The notes: generated by a model not told the origin, from the sequence alone. 64,000 nucleotides of DNA from Bradyrhizobium sp. AUGA SZCCT0176 (GCF_018130145.1 NZ_JAFCMB010000015.1:1-64000), one strand, 5' to 3'; shown: positions 1 to 7,999, counted from the first letter of the stretch. Numbers and translations: made by a program.

Positions 1-145
1 GAGAGCACGGCATAAGCCGTAAAGCCACTGCGCAGGGAAGGCCGGGTGTTCTCCGCTGCCCTGTATGCTCGTGTGCACTTTGTTTTGTGCAAACCGCACG
101 CGAGACCGCGGGTGCAGCGCGCACCCGGTCTTCCCTGCGCCCTCT
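1..145. repeat. Large structured palindromic intergenic element
   Basis: Arms at 30-48 and 122-140 are inverted repeats matching at 18 of 19 positions, separated by 73 bases. A second, inner inverted pair (ctcgtgtgc near 70 and gcacgcgag near 101) would give a branched hairpin. The sequence resembles an intergenic element I remember as common in Bradyrhizobium; that recollection was not checked. The left border may lie outside the window. Confidence 0.6.
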
Positions 146-431
146 CCTTTCCGAGCGGGCGGAAAATGACGCAAAACTCGGGCATCTCGTGCCGTGAGAA
201 TGTGGACCCATGCCCTCACATTGTTTGAAAGACGATCATTGCAAGTCGAGCGGCCAATTTCGCGTTGCGGAAGACAAATCAGAGCCCAAACGCTCATCCG
301 AAGCGACGCGCTGTGTGCTTGCCAAGTTCTCGCTTTACGTAAAAGATGGCAGCGCCTAGCCGGGCGGCCGTCCATGCCTTCGTTCGCGCATTGCTGGCTA
401 TTCGGCCTGCCTTTTAGACGTGGAGAATTGC
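146..431. other. Intergenic stretch upstream of the DUF3302 gene
   Basis: No supported gene is seen. Short open frames here have no ribosome binding site or recognisable protein. It probably holds the promoter of the downstream membrane-protein pair, but no convincing promoter boxes could be assigned. Confidence 0.4.
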
Positions 432-875
432 GTGAGTGAAGCTCTTCATCCAGCCGCTCCCCATCATCTGCCAGGTTTCATCACGGCGCCGGGTGACACC
501 GACGTTTTGATGGTCGTTATGGGGATCTTCCTGATCGGCACCATTCTCGCGGTCGGTAATTTCTATTTGCACCTGCACACGCTGCCGGAGCGGTTGGCCC
601 ACAAGTCGCAAAAGCTGCAGTTTGAAATCGTGGCCGTGCTGGGTCTGCTGGCGCTGTTCACGCACAACCATTTGTTCTGGGTGATCGGCCTGTTCCTCGC
701 CATGATCGATCTTCCGGATTTCGCTTCGCCGCTGCGCAGGATCGCCGGATCGGTTGAAAAGCTGGCCGGCGTTCCGCCTGAACCAGACCCGACCGAGCCG
801 CCTCCAGAAACTGCAGGCCACGCGGCCGTCACTGACAGCGGCGCTGCCAAGAGTGAGGCAAAGAGTCATGCTTGA
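432..875 (+). CDS. DUF3302 (YiaW-like) small inner-membrane protein
   Basis: This 147-residue protein has two hydrophobic segments (about residues 22-45 and 65-90) and a proline/alanine-rich, polar C-terminal tail. Length, topology and the pairing with a YiaV-like HlyD protein match the DUF3302/YiaW family of Escherichia coli, whose function is not established. I chose the GTG at 432 because GGAG lies six bases upstream; an in-frame GTG at 420 has no such site. Its end overlaps the next gene by 8 bases, so the two are probably translated together. It likely acts as a small membrane partner of that periplasmic adaptor. Confidence 0.75.
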   Translation: MSEALHPAAPHHLPGFITAPGDTDVLMVVMGIFLIGTILAVGNFYLHLHTLPERLAHKSQKLQFEIVAVLGLLALFTHNHLFWVIGLFLAMIDLPDFASPLRRIAGSVEKLAGVPPEPDPTEPPPETAGHAAVTDSGAAKSEAKSHA

Positions 876-2100
876 GATCATCCTCTGCTCGCTCGTGACG
901 ATATTGCCGGACTATCTCTATCGCCGCTATCGGCAGGGAAAGCGCATCGGCCACGAAATCACGCTTTATTCGGTCTGGTTCGAGCTGCGATTTGGCATCA
1001 TCGGCTGCCTGATGCTCACGGTCGCGCTGATCACGATGATCTTCTATTATCATCCATCGACCTCGTCGGCGACGTTGTACTATCGGACCGTCCCGATCAT
1101 GTCCGAAGTAGCCGGCCGGGTGGCGGAGGTTAACATCGACGTCAGCGCGGCCGTCAAGCAAGGTGAGGTGATTTTCAGAATTGACAGTTCCAAGCAGGAG
1201 GCAGCGCTACTGACGGCCAAACGCAAGATCGCCGAAGTCGATGCCGCCATGCTGTCGGCGCAGGCCGATGTTCTCAAGGCCGAAGGGCAGATCCTGCAGG
1301 CTCAGGGCGATTATCAGCAAGCCACCGACGAGCTGAATACCAAGCGGGACCTCCAGCAACGCAATCCCGGCATCGTTCCGCAGCGTGACATCGAAAAGCT
1401 CCAGGTGCTGCAGGCGGGTCGGCAGGGCTCGCTAGATGCCGCCAACGCTTCAAAACAATCCGCGGCGGTTCGCGTCACCGCCCTCCTCCCCGCCGAGAAA
1501 GCCAGCGCAGAGGCCGCGCTGGCCGAAGCGCAGGTCGATCTGGACAAGACCTTCATTCGTGCAGGGTTCAACGGGCGGGTCGAGCAGTTCGGGCTGAGGC
1601 CGGGCGATATCGTCAATCCAATGATACGGACGGCCGGCGTCCTGATTCCGGAGGGCGCGGGACGGGTTGCACTGTCGGCTGGGTTTGGGCAGATCGAGGC
1701 TCAGGTCATGAAAGTCGGAATGGTGGCCGAGGCCACCTGCATTTCCAAGCCGTGGACGATCATTCCGATGGTGGTGACCAATGTGCAGGACTACATCGCG
1801 GCTGGCCAGTTCAGGGGCGGCGAACAGCTGATCGAGGCGCAGAGCACCGTGCGTCCTGGCACCATTCTCGTTTTCATGGAGCCGATCTACAAGGGCGGGC
1901 TGGAGGGCGTGACGCCCGGCAGCAGCTGTATCGCCAACGCCTACACCAGCAATCACGAACGGATCGCGTCAGGCAAGCTCAGCGCGTTCAAGAGCTTCGC
2001 GTTGCACGTCGTTGACGCCACCGGCCTCGTGCATGCGATTCTGTTGCGGATTCAGGCCCTGCTGCTGCCCATCAAGACGCTGGTGCTGAGCGGGCACTGA
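868..2100 (+). CDS. HlyD-family membrane fusion protein (YiaV/YibH-like)
   Basis: This 410-residue protein has a cytoplasmic N-terminus, one transmembrane segment (about residues 40-65), a split biotinyl-lipoyl-like domain (VAGRVAEVNI and FNGRVEQFGLRPGDIV) and a long alanine-rich coiled-coil hairpin between the halves. This is the layout of HlyD/EmrA-type periplasmic adaptors. The ATG at 868 opens the conserved MLEII start and overlaps the preceding gene. There is no transporter or outer-membrane channel gene beside it, as is usual for the YiaV-YiaW pair, so substrate and partners are unknown. An envelope role is inferred. Confidence 0.85.
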   Translation: MLEIILCSLVTILPDYLYRRYRQGKRIGHEITLYSVWFELRFGIIGCLMLTVALITMIFYYHPSTSSATLYYRTVPIMSEVAGRVAEVNIDVSAAVKQGEVIFRIDSSKQEAALLTAKRKIAEVDAAMLSAQADVLKAEGQILQAQGDYQQATDELNTKRDLQQRNPGIVPQRDIEKLQVLQAGRQGSLDAANASKQSAAVRVTALLPAEKASAEAALAEAQVDLDKTFIRAGFNGRVEQFGLRPGDIVNPMIRTAGVLIPEGAGRVALSAGFGQIEAQVMKVGMVAEATCISKPWTIIPMVVTNVQDYIAAGQFRGGEQLIEAQSTVRPGTILVFMEPIYKGGLEGVTPGSSCIANAYTSNHERIASGKLSAFKSFALHVVDATGLVHAILLRIQALLLPIKTLVLSGH

Positions 2101-2165
2101 GGGTTTGTCCGGATGCTCCCGGTGTCGGGTTAACTGACACCAGGCACTCCAGGCGGCCCGCCGGC

Positions 2166-2429
2166 TTAGTGCGAGGTCATCCAGGCGCGGGCTTCGCGCT
2201 GCGCCGTGGCGATCTCGACATCCGACATCATCTCGGCGACTTCGCGGCGCATCGAGATTGCGTCAGTGCGGCCTTTCAGGGCGGCGAGATTGAACCATTT
2301 ATGGGCGGCGACCAGGTTGACGACGCCGGAACGACCGCTCGCCCAATACAGGCCGCGCTCGAACAGCAAATCGGGGATTGCGGTTTCCACCGGTGTCGCC
2401 GTCTCCAGATCGAATTGTCCCTGAAACAT
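2166..2429 (-). CDS. Sel1-like repeat small protein
   Basis: This 87-residue protein carries one Sel1/TPR-like unit: AHKWFNLAALKG followed by a helix ending in EVAEMMS. That pattern is typical of short Sel1-like proteins in Bradyrhizobium. Such repeats are helical protein-binding modules; the partner is unknown. It is convergent with the HlyD gene, separated by 65 bases containing a small GGTGTC/GACACC hairpin (2121-2141) without a T-run. The complement of gggag lies about ten bases upstream of the ATG. No signal peptide is seen. Confidence 0.75.
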   Translation of the reverse strand: MFQGQFDLETATPVETAIPDLLFERGLYWASGRSGVVNLVAAHKWFNLAALKGRTDAISMRREVAEMMSDVEIATAQREARAWMTSH

Positions 2430-3143
2430 CGTAGTCTCCCCTTTTTGTTGTTGCCGCCCTCCCCCGAGCGCGGCCCCTGTCCACTGTCTAACGTCCCGTT
2501 ATGCCCCACGCCGTTTGCCGGCTTGTTGGGATGATCATGGCCCATCAAATTTGAAGGGCAGTTTAAATATCGCGATGAACGGGGTGTAAACGCGAAGCGC
2601 CCCGGCGCCGGTGAGGAATCGCAGAAGTCCCTGTGCCGCAGCAACAAGTGAGGATTCGTGAAGACCGGTTTACCCTGCCGTTTCGCACAACGATAACCAT
2701 TGCGACGTCTCGCATCTCGCGCGCGCCGTCATCGGCGCGAACGGAGAACCTGGCAGCGCAAGAGTTCCCGTGATGGATCGGCGGGCGCATGGCGCAAACG
2801 GCGTGCGGTGGCGCATGAGCACGATCTGCGGCAGCCCGACGCGGGCCACGGGCGGTCGGGGCAGTCATGTAAAGGATTTGGAAAGATCGAATGCCGGGCA
2901 CCAAGGGCGCGGCTATCGTTCCGGGGAACAGGAGACGTTCCGGGGAACGAGGGCGTCGGCGAACACGTCAGGACCAGATTTCAGTCGGGGCTTTGGGCCC
3001 AGTGAAATTGCGGAGCAAAGATTCCGCACCGAACGAAGAAAACCTGTTTCTTCTGCCGGACCGGTTTTGGGAAAGCGAACTCTCCCGAAAGTCGATCCAG
3101 CCGTTTGACCTGATGTCTCGCCGACACCCTCTTTCGTCGACCA
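2430..3143. other. Gene-poor region with no supported coding sequence
   Basis: Several overlapping open frames of 90-120 codons exist on both strands, for example 2563-2904 minus and 2770-3108 plus. None has a good start site or a recognisable product, and they compete with one another. The region may hold the promoter of the minus-strand Sel1-like gene and of the structured RNA candidate that ends at about 3229. Confidence 0.4.
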
Positions 3144-3229
3144 GAGCCATCCGAGCTATGTTTGCTTAGAGAAGCAAACCGTCTGATGGCTCGTGTGACG
3201 TGCCGGCATCAAGCCGCCGGCAATTTTTT
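3144..3229 (+). ncRNA. Candidate small RNA 3' end: nested hairpin plus intrinsic terminator
   Basis: On the plus strand, gagccatc (3144-3151) pairs with gatggctc (3185-3192), enclosing a perfect hairpin gtttgctt/aagcaaac (3160-3167, 3172-3179). Nine bases further on comes a terminator stem, tgccggc/gccggca (3201-3207, 3216-3222), followed by six T. No plus-strand protein gene ends nearby, so the terminator needs another transcript; a small RNA is the simplest explanation. The 5' end and promoter are not determined. It matches no RNA family I recognise. Confidence 0.4.
3201..3229 (+). terminator. Rho-independent terminator (plus strand)
   Basis: A 7-bp GC-rich stem with an 8-base loop is followed by TTTTTT. 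The T-run is on the plus strand only, so it does not serve the minus-strand lysine-rich gene that ends at 3240. Confidence 0.65.
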
Positions 3230-3239
3230 CAAGACGAAG

Positions 3240-3332
3240 TTACTTCTTCTTCTTGGCGACCTTGCGGGTCTTCTTCGCAGTCTTCTTCACTGCGCTCTTC
3301 GCCTTCTTTGCCTTCTTAGCTTTCTTGGCCAT
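3240..3332 (-). CDS. Very small lysine-rich (histone-tail-like) protein
   Basis: A 30-residue protein is made almost wholly of Lys and Ala (MAKKAKKAKKAK, then SAVKKTAKKTRK and a KKKK end). An ideal Shine-Dalgarno sequence, AGGAGGG, lies four bases upstream of the ATG, so this is very likely translated. The composition resembles histone H1-type tails, suggesting binding to DNA or RNA, but at this size function is a guess. It has no neighbour in the same direction; its 5' flank is a long AT-richer region. A candidate structured RNA ends 11 bases past its stop, on the other strand. Confidence 0.7.
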   Translation of the reverse strand: MAKKAKKAKKAKSAVKKTAKKTRKVAKKKK

Positions 3333-3877
3333 GTTGCCCTCCTAATGTAAGTGAGATGGCTTAGTTCGCTGCGTGCACTCGGGAATCGATGTGCACTACA
3401 TCCCGAATACACCAACACATTCAAAAAAACAGCGTCCCGCTTAAGGAAGTGTTGACGCAGCAATGTGAGAGCGCGCGCGAAGCTCGTGTCGGCGCCACCA
3501 AAACACGCCCGTACGACGATGCAAAAAGTGCAGCAACGACCGACATCGGCGTTTGTCAATATTGGAGGAAACGCTTGTATTACAGATGTTTTCGCGATTC
3601 ACGCATGTGATGATTGGTGCGCAAACGACGTTATCGCGACTCATCGAGACTGCCCAAAAGCCGCTTGCGCGGACTCTGAGTCGCAAATTTTGGCAATGAA
3701 AATATTTTCGTGGATTCAGCGTCCACGTCTCATCGCCGCTCGCCAGAACCGAATTTTTGGACGAATCGCTGCGACCGATTCGCAAGGCCCGTTGTCCGTC
3801 GTGACGATGATTTTTGATCCGCGATGCGCGATCGATGCACGCTTTCGCGCGTCGATCGCAACGTGAGCTACCGCGAA
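3333..3877. other. Long 5' flank of the lysine-rich gene, no gene seen
   Basis: The base composition is less GC-rich than in neighbouring genes, and open frames on both strands are short and unsupported. It probably contains the promoter of the minus-strand lysine-rich gene. I see no repeat or RNA gene I recognise. Confidence 0.35.
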
Positions 3878-3900
3878 AAGCGTCCCGTTACGGGACGCTT
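3878..3900 (-). terminator. gatB operon terminator
   Basis: A perfect 10-bp stem (aagcgtcccg/cgggacgctt) with a 3-base loop is followed, in the minus direction, by TTTT. It touches the gatB stop codon and ends the gat operon. Confidence 0.85.
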
Positions 3901-5384
3901 CAGATGCCGAGCTTCGCCTTCAAGAGATCGTTGACGGCTTGCGGATTGGCCTTGCCGCCGGACGACTTCATCACCTGGCCGACGAACCAGCCGGCGAGTT
4001 GCGGCTTGGCTTTCGCCTGCGCGACCTTGTCCGGGTTGGCGGCGATGATGTCGTCGACCACCTTCTCGATCGCGCTCAAGTCCGTGACCTGCTTCATGCC
4101 GCGCGTCTCGACGAGCGCGCGAGGGTCGCCACCTTCCTGCCAGACGATCTCGAACAGGTCCTTTGCGATCTTTCCGGAGATCGTGCCCTCGCCGATCAGG
4201 TCGACGATCGCCGCGAGTTGCACCGCAGACACCGGTGAGCCCGCAATATCACGGCCTTCCTTGTTGAGGCGTCCGAACAGCTCGTTGATCACCCAGTTGG
4301 CGGCAAGCTTGCCGTCGCGCGCCTTGTCGGTGAGCGCGGCCAGCACGGTTTCATAGAAGTCCGCGCTCTCGCGCTCGGCCACCAGCACGCTGGCGTCGTA
4401 GGGCGACAGTCCGAAACCTTCGATGAAGCGGGCCTTCTTCTGGTCCGGCAATTCCGGCAGCTCGGCCTTCAGGCCGGCGACATAGGCTTCGCTGAACTCG
4501 AGCGGCAGCAGGTCGGGATCGGGGAAGTAACGGTAGTCGTGCGCCTCCTCCTTGGAGCGCATCGAGCGCGTCTCGCCCTTGCCCGGATCGTACAGCCGGG
4601 TCTCCTGATCGATGACGCCGCCATCCTCGATGATTTCGATCTGGCGCCGCGCCTCATACTCGATCGCCTGGCCGATGAAGTTGATCGAGTTCATGTTCTT
4701 GATCTCGCAGCGGGTGCCGAGCGGTCCGCCGGGCTTGCGCACGGAGACGTTGACGTCCGCGCGCAGTGAACCCTTCTCCATGTCGCCGTCGCAGGTGCCG
4801 AGATAGCGCAGGATCGAACGCAGTTTGGTCACATAGGCCTTGGCCTGCTCGGCATCGCGGATGTCCGGTTTCGAGACAATCTCCATCAGCGCCACGCCGC
4901 AACGGTTGAGGTCGACATAGGACATGGTCGGGCTCTGGTCGTGCAGCGATTTGCCGGCGTCCTGCTCCAGGTGCAGACGCTCGATCCCGATCGAGACGCT
5001 GTGGCCGCCGTCAAGTTCGACCTCGACCACGCCCTCGCCCACGATCGGCGACTTGTACTGGCTGATCTGGTAGCCCTGCGGCGAATCCGGATAGAAATAG
5101 TTCTTGCGGTCGAACACCGAGCGCAGATTGATCTGCGCGTTTAGCCCAAGGCCGGTGCGAACTGCCTGACGAACGCATTCCTCGTTGATGACAGGCAGCA
5201 TGCCCGGCATCGCGGCATCCACCAGCGAGACGTGGGTGTTCGGCTCGCCGCCGAACTCGGTCGAAGCGCCCGAGAACAGTTTTGACTGCGAGGTGACCTG
5301 GGCATGGACCTCCAACCCGATCACCATTTCCCAATCGCCGGTGACGCCCCTGATCAGTTTGGCCGGTTTGACTGTCGCGTTCAT
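3900..5384 (-). CDS. gatB: Aspartyl/glutamyl-tRNA amidotransferase subunit B
   Basis: GatB binds misacylated Glu-tRNA(Gln) or Asp-tRNA(Asn) and, with ammonia supplied by GatA, converts it to the correct Gln- or Asn-tRNA. The 494-residue length is normal. Visible family signatures are EVHAQVTSQSKLFSGAS near residue 25, then SYVDLNRCGVALMEIVSKPD, and a C-terminal YqeY-like tail domain. The ATG at 5384 gives the usual MNATVKPAKLI-type start and overlaps the upstream small gene by 4 bases (ATGA), which indicates translational coupling. It is the last gene of the operon, with a strong terminator at its stop codon. Confidence 0.97.
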   Translation of the reverse strand: MNATVKPAKLIRGVTGDWEMVIGLEVHAQVTSQSKLFSGASTEFGGEPNTHVSLVDAAMPGMLPVINEECVRQAVRTGLGLNAQINLRSVFDRKNYFYPDSPQGYQISQYKSPIVGEGVVEVELDGGHSVSIGIERLHLEQDAGKSLHDQSPTMSYVDLNRCGVALMEIVSKPDIRDAEQAKAYVTKLRSILRYLGTCDGDMEKGSLRADVNVSVRKPGGPLGTRCEIKNMNSINFIGQAIEYEARRQIEIIEDGGVIDQETRLYDPGKGETRSMRSKEEAHDYRYFPDPDLLPLEFSEAYVAGLKAELPELPDQKKARFIEGFGLSPYDASVLVAERESADFYETVLAALTDKARDGKLAANWVINELFGRLNKEGRDIAGSPVSAVQLAAIVDLIGEGTISGKIAKDLFEIVWQEGGDPRALVETRGMKQVTDLSAIEKVVDDIIAANPDKVAQAKAKPQLAGWFVGQVMKSSGGKANPQAVNDLLKAKLGI

Positions 5385-5674
5385 GCTTTTCCACTCCCGA
5401 GCAGCGCGGACACGATCCGCTCCCATTCGGCTTCCAGAGAATCCTTGGCCACGGGCTGGCCCGCCTGCCGGTACCAATAGCCGGCATTGCCGAGATCACC
5501 CTCGACACGATGCAGATAGGCATGCACCCAGGCGGCGTCGCCCGTGTTTTCGTCCTGGACGATCTTGTGCGCCTCGTCCCATTGGCCCTTGGCCGCCCAC
5601 CACAATGCCGCCAGCGGCGGTTCCAGGCTAGGTGCCGGAGACGTCCCCGACAGGCTGGCGCGGAAGTCGCCCAT
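5381..5674 (-). CDS. Small uncharacterised protein within the gat operon (97 aa)
   Basis: This 97-residue acidic, tryptophan-rich protein (LAALWWAAKGQWDEAHKIVQD, then AWVHAYLHRVEGDLGNAGYWYRQAG) reads like a single TPR-type helical pair. It has no signal peptide or membrane segment. It begins 2 bases after the gatA stop and overlaps gatB by 4 bases, so its expression is tied to the amidotransferase. I recall similar genes at this place in Bradyrhizobium relatives, but no function. A role as an assembly or partner protein for GatCAB is only inferred from position. Confidence 0.85.
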   Translation of the reverse strand: MGDFRASLSGTSPAPSLEPPLAALWWAAKGQWDEAHKIVQDENTGDAAWVHAYLHRVEGDLGNAGYWYRQAGQPVAKDSLEAEWERIVSALLGSGKA

Positions 5675-5676
5675 CG

Positions 5677-7152
5677 CTACCACCAGCGCTCGGGCGTGAA
5701 GCGCCCGGCCGCCTGCTCCACCACTTCGCCGAGCGAGAACAGCGTCTCTTCGTCGAAAGGTCGGCCGATCAGTTGCAGGCCGAGCGGCAACCCCTGCACA
5801 TCCTTGCCGGCGGGAACGGCGATGCCCGGCAGTCCCGCCATGTTCACGGTCACCGTGAAGATGTCGTTGAGATACATCTCGACCGGATCGGCGCCGCCCT
5901 TCTCGCCGACGCCGAAGGCCGCCGACGGCGTCGCCGGCGTCAGGATCGCGTTGACGCCCTTCGCAAAACAATCCTCAAAGTCCTTCTTGATCAGGGTGCG
6001 GACTTTTTGCGCGCGCAGGTAATAGGCGTCGTAATAGCCGGCGGAGAGCACATAGGTGCCGATCATGACGCGGCGGCGCACTTCGTCGCCAAAACCTTCG
6101 GCGCGGGTGTTCTCGTACATCTCACCGATGGAGCCGCCGGGCACGCGCAGGCCATAGCGCACGCCGTCGTAGCGCGCTAGGTTAGACGACGCCTCGGCAG
6201 GCGCCACGATGTAATAGGCCGGCAGCGCGTATTTGGTGTGCGGCAGCGATATCTCGACGAGCTCCGCGCCAGCCGCCTTCAGCCAGGCCGCGCCTTCGGT
6301 CCAGAGCTTTTCGACTTCGGCCGGCATGCCGTCGAGGCGGTATTCCTTGGGAATACCGATCTTCATGCCTTTGACGGACTTGCCGATCGCGGCCTCGTAG
6401 TCCGGCACCGCGCGATCGACGGAGGTCGTGTCCTTGGGATCGTGACCGGCCATCGAGCGCATCAGGATCGCGCTGTCGCGCACGGTGCGCGCAATGGGCC
6501 CTGCCTGATCGAGCGAGGAGGCAAAGGCGACGATGCCCCAGCGCGAACAGCGGCCATAGGTCGGCTTGACGCCGACGGTGGCGGTGAACGCCGCCGGCTG
6601 GCGGATCGAACCGCCGGTGTCGGTCGCGGTCGCGCCCATGCAAAGCAGTGCGGCCACCGCGGAAGCTGAGCCGCCCGACGAGCCGCCCGGCACCAGCGAG
6701 GTATTGGAGCCTTCGCGCCGCCACGGATTGACCACCGGGCCGAAGCACGAGGTCTCGTTCGAGGAGCCCATCGCGAATTCGTCGTTGTTGAGCTTGCCCA
6801 GCATGACCGCACCGTCGCGCCAGAGCTGCGAAGTGACTGTCGACTCATAAGGCGGCACGAAATTGCCGAGGATTTTCGAGCACGCGGTGGTGCGCACATC
6901 CTTGGTCGCGAACAGGTCCTTGATGCCGAGCGGAATGCCGGCCAACGGGCCGCCCTCGCCTTTGGCGATCCTGGCGTCGATCGCGCGCGCCATGGCTCGG
7001 GCCTTGTCCGGCGTTTCCAGCACGAAGGCATTGAGCGCGCGCGCCGCCTCGATCGCGGCAAGGTGCGCGTCGGTCAGTTCAAGCGAGGTGAAAGACTTGT
7101 TCGCGAGGCCATTCCTGGCCTCGGCGATCGTCATCGAAATCAAATCGGTCAT
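5677..7152 (-). CDS. gatA: Asp-tRNA(Asn)/Glu-tRNA(Gln) amidotransferase subunit A
   Basis: GatA is the glutaminase subunit that frees ammonia from glutamine for GatB. This 491-residue protein shows the complete amidase-signature triad: Lys78 in GIKDLF, Ser158 in the GGSSGGSASA loop and Ser182 in DTGGSIRQPA. The length is as expected for GatA. The ATG at 7152 overlaps the stop of the preceding 70-residue gene by 4 bases. It lies between two small unknown genes in the gatC-orf70-gatA-orf97-gatB operon. Confidence 0.97.
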   Translation of the reverse strand: MTDLISMTIAEARNGLANKSFTSLELTDAHLAAIEAARALNAFVLETPDKARAMARAIDARIAKGEGGPLAGIPLGIKDLFATKDVRTTACSKILGNFVPPYESTVTSQLWRDGAVMLGKLNNDEFAMGSSNETSCFGPVVNPWRREGSNTSLVPGGSSGGSASAVAALLCMGATATDTGGSIRQPAAFTATVGVKPTYGRCSRWGIVAFASSLDQAGPIARTVRDSAILMRSMAGHDPKDTTSVDRAVPDYEAAIGKSVKGMKIGIPKEYRLDGMPAEVEKLWTEGAAWLKAAGAELVEISLPHTKYALPAYYIVAPAEASSNLARYDGVRYGLRVPGGSIGEMYENTRAEGFGDEVRRRVMIGTYVLSAGYYDAYYLRAQKVRTLIKKDFEDCFAKGVNAILTPATPSAAFGVGEKGGADPVEMYLNDIFTVTVNMAGLPGIAVPAGKDVQGLPLGLQLIGRPFDEETLFSLGEVVEQAAGRFTPERWW

Positions 7153-7361
7153 TTATTGATCGGGCTGCAGAAGAATGGAGACAGGGTCTTGTCGCTCGCG
7201 GGGTCGTCTTGCTTGGGCCGCGTCAGCTCGGACGCCTCGAGCGCGTCGAGCACGGCGTCCATCGCCTTGTCGGGATCGGCGACCTTGCCCTGCCGCTCCA
7301 TCGCGTCGAGATAGTTCATGTAGGCCGCATAAGCCTTTTCATCGTCGCAGAGCATGCACAT
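7149..7361 (-). CDS. Small uncharacterised protein within the gat operon (70 aa)
   Basis: This 70-residue protein starts MCMLCDDEKAYAAYMNYLDA, with two cysteines spaced CxxC near the N-terminus and a third near the C-terminus (FFCSP). That arrangement could bind a metal, but this is only suggestive. It overlaps gatA by 4 bases and follows gatC after a 77-base gap holding a dispersed repeat. Related short proteins are, as far as I recall, conserved in Bradyrhizobium. The function is unknown; co-translation with gatA links it to tRNA amidation. Confidence 0.8.
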   Translation of the reverse strand: MCMLCDDEKAYAAYMNYLDAMERQGKVADPDKAMDAVLDALEASELTRPKQDDPASDKTLSPFFCSPINK

Positions 7362-7380
7362 CGCGGATCTCTAAGACTCT

Positions 7381-7432
7381 TTTGTTTGACGCGTTTTCTT
7401 CACGCGAACCGGTATCCACTTCGCTCGAAAAC
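7381..7432. repeat. Dispersed ~55-bp palindromic repeat, copy 1
   Basis: In the minus direction this reads gttttcgagcgaagtggata then ccggttcgcgtgaagaaaac and gcgtcaaac. It is the same element as at 20675, 25026, 26273 and 61887. The ends gttttc and gaaaac are inverted. It sits inside the gat operon between gatC and the 70-residue gene, so it must be transcribed. Confidence 0.9.
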
Positions 7433-7438
7433 ACGATG

Positions 7439-7726
7439 TTACTCGACGACCTTCGGCACCAGAAAGAAATGGTTCACGGTGTCGGGCGCGTTTCTGACGA
7501 CATCGTCGGCGATCTCGCCGTCATTGATCACGTCAGGACGTTTCTTCATTTCCATCGGGGTCACCGAGGTCATTGGCTCGACGCCGTCGACGTTCACCTC
7601 CGAAAGCTGCTCTACGAACGCCAGCATGGCGTTCAGTTCGCCCTGCAGATGGGGAACTTCGGCCTCGGCGACCGCAATTCGCGCAAGATGCGCGATGCGG
7701 CGAACGGTAGCGGCATCAACGGACAT
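7439..7726 (-). CDS. gatC: Asp-tRNA(Asn)/Glu-tRNA(Gln) amidotransferase subunit C
   Basis: GatC is the small subunit that wraps around and stabilises GatA-GatB. The 95-residue length and the sequence (VRRIAHLARIAVAEAEV near the N-terminus, LNAMLAFVEQLSEVNVDGVEP in the middle, VNHFFLVPKVVE at the end) are typical. It is the first gene of the operon. GAGG lies about 11 bases before the ATG. The downstream gap to the next gene is filled by a dispersed palindromic repeat. Confidence 0.96.
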   Translation of the reverse strand: MSVDAATVRRIAHLARIAVAEAEVPHLQGELNAMLAFVEQLSEVNVDGVEPMTSVTPMEMKKRPDVINDGEIADDVVRNAPDTVNHFFLVPKVVE

Positions 7727-7999
7727 TAATATAAGGCCTCAATCGGGGGATCGCACCCGCCGTATAGCAGAGCCCGGTTTTGCGCCGCAACCACGGGGAA
7801 CCGCCCCGCCGGCATTTTGGGGCCAAAATACCGCCAAACGGGGCTCAAAGGCCGCATCAAAGTGCCGCCGTTGCGGCCCGCGCCGGGAGTCCGGGGTTTC
7901 GACAGGGAAAAGCCGCCGACGAAACCAATTTGGCGGGCTGACGCAGTCGTTTTGAAACAGTCGCGGCGTGTACTCGGCCATCACTCTGGAGGCCGTGCC

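Noticed and set aside
2563..2904. Small open frames on both strands in the 2430-3140 gap
   Set aside because: They overlap each other, lack ribosome sites and show no recognisable protein.
3465..3866. Open frames in the upstream flank of the lysine-rich gene
   Set aside because: No start signal, no homology recognised, and strands conflict.
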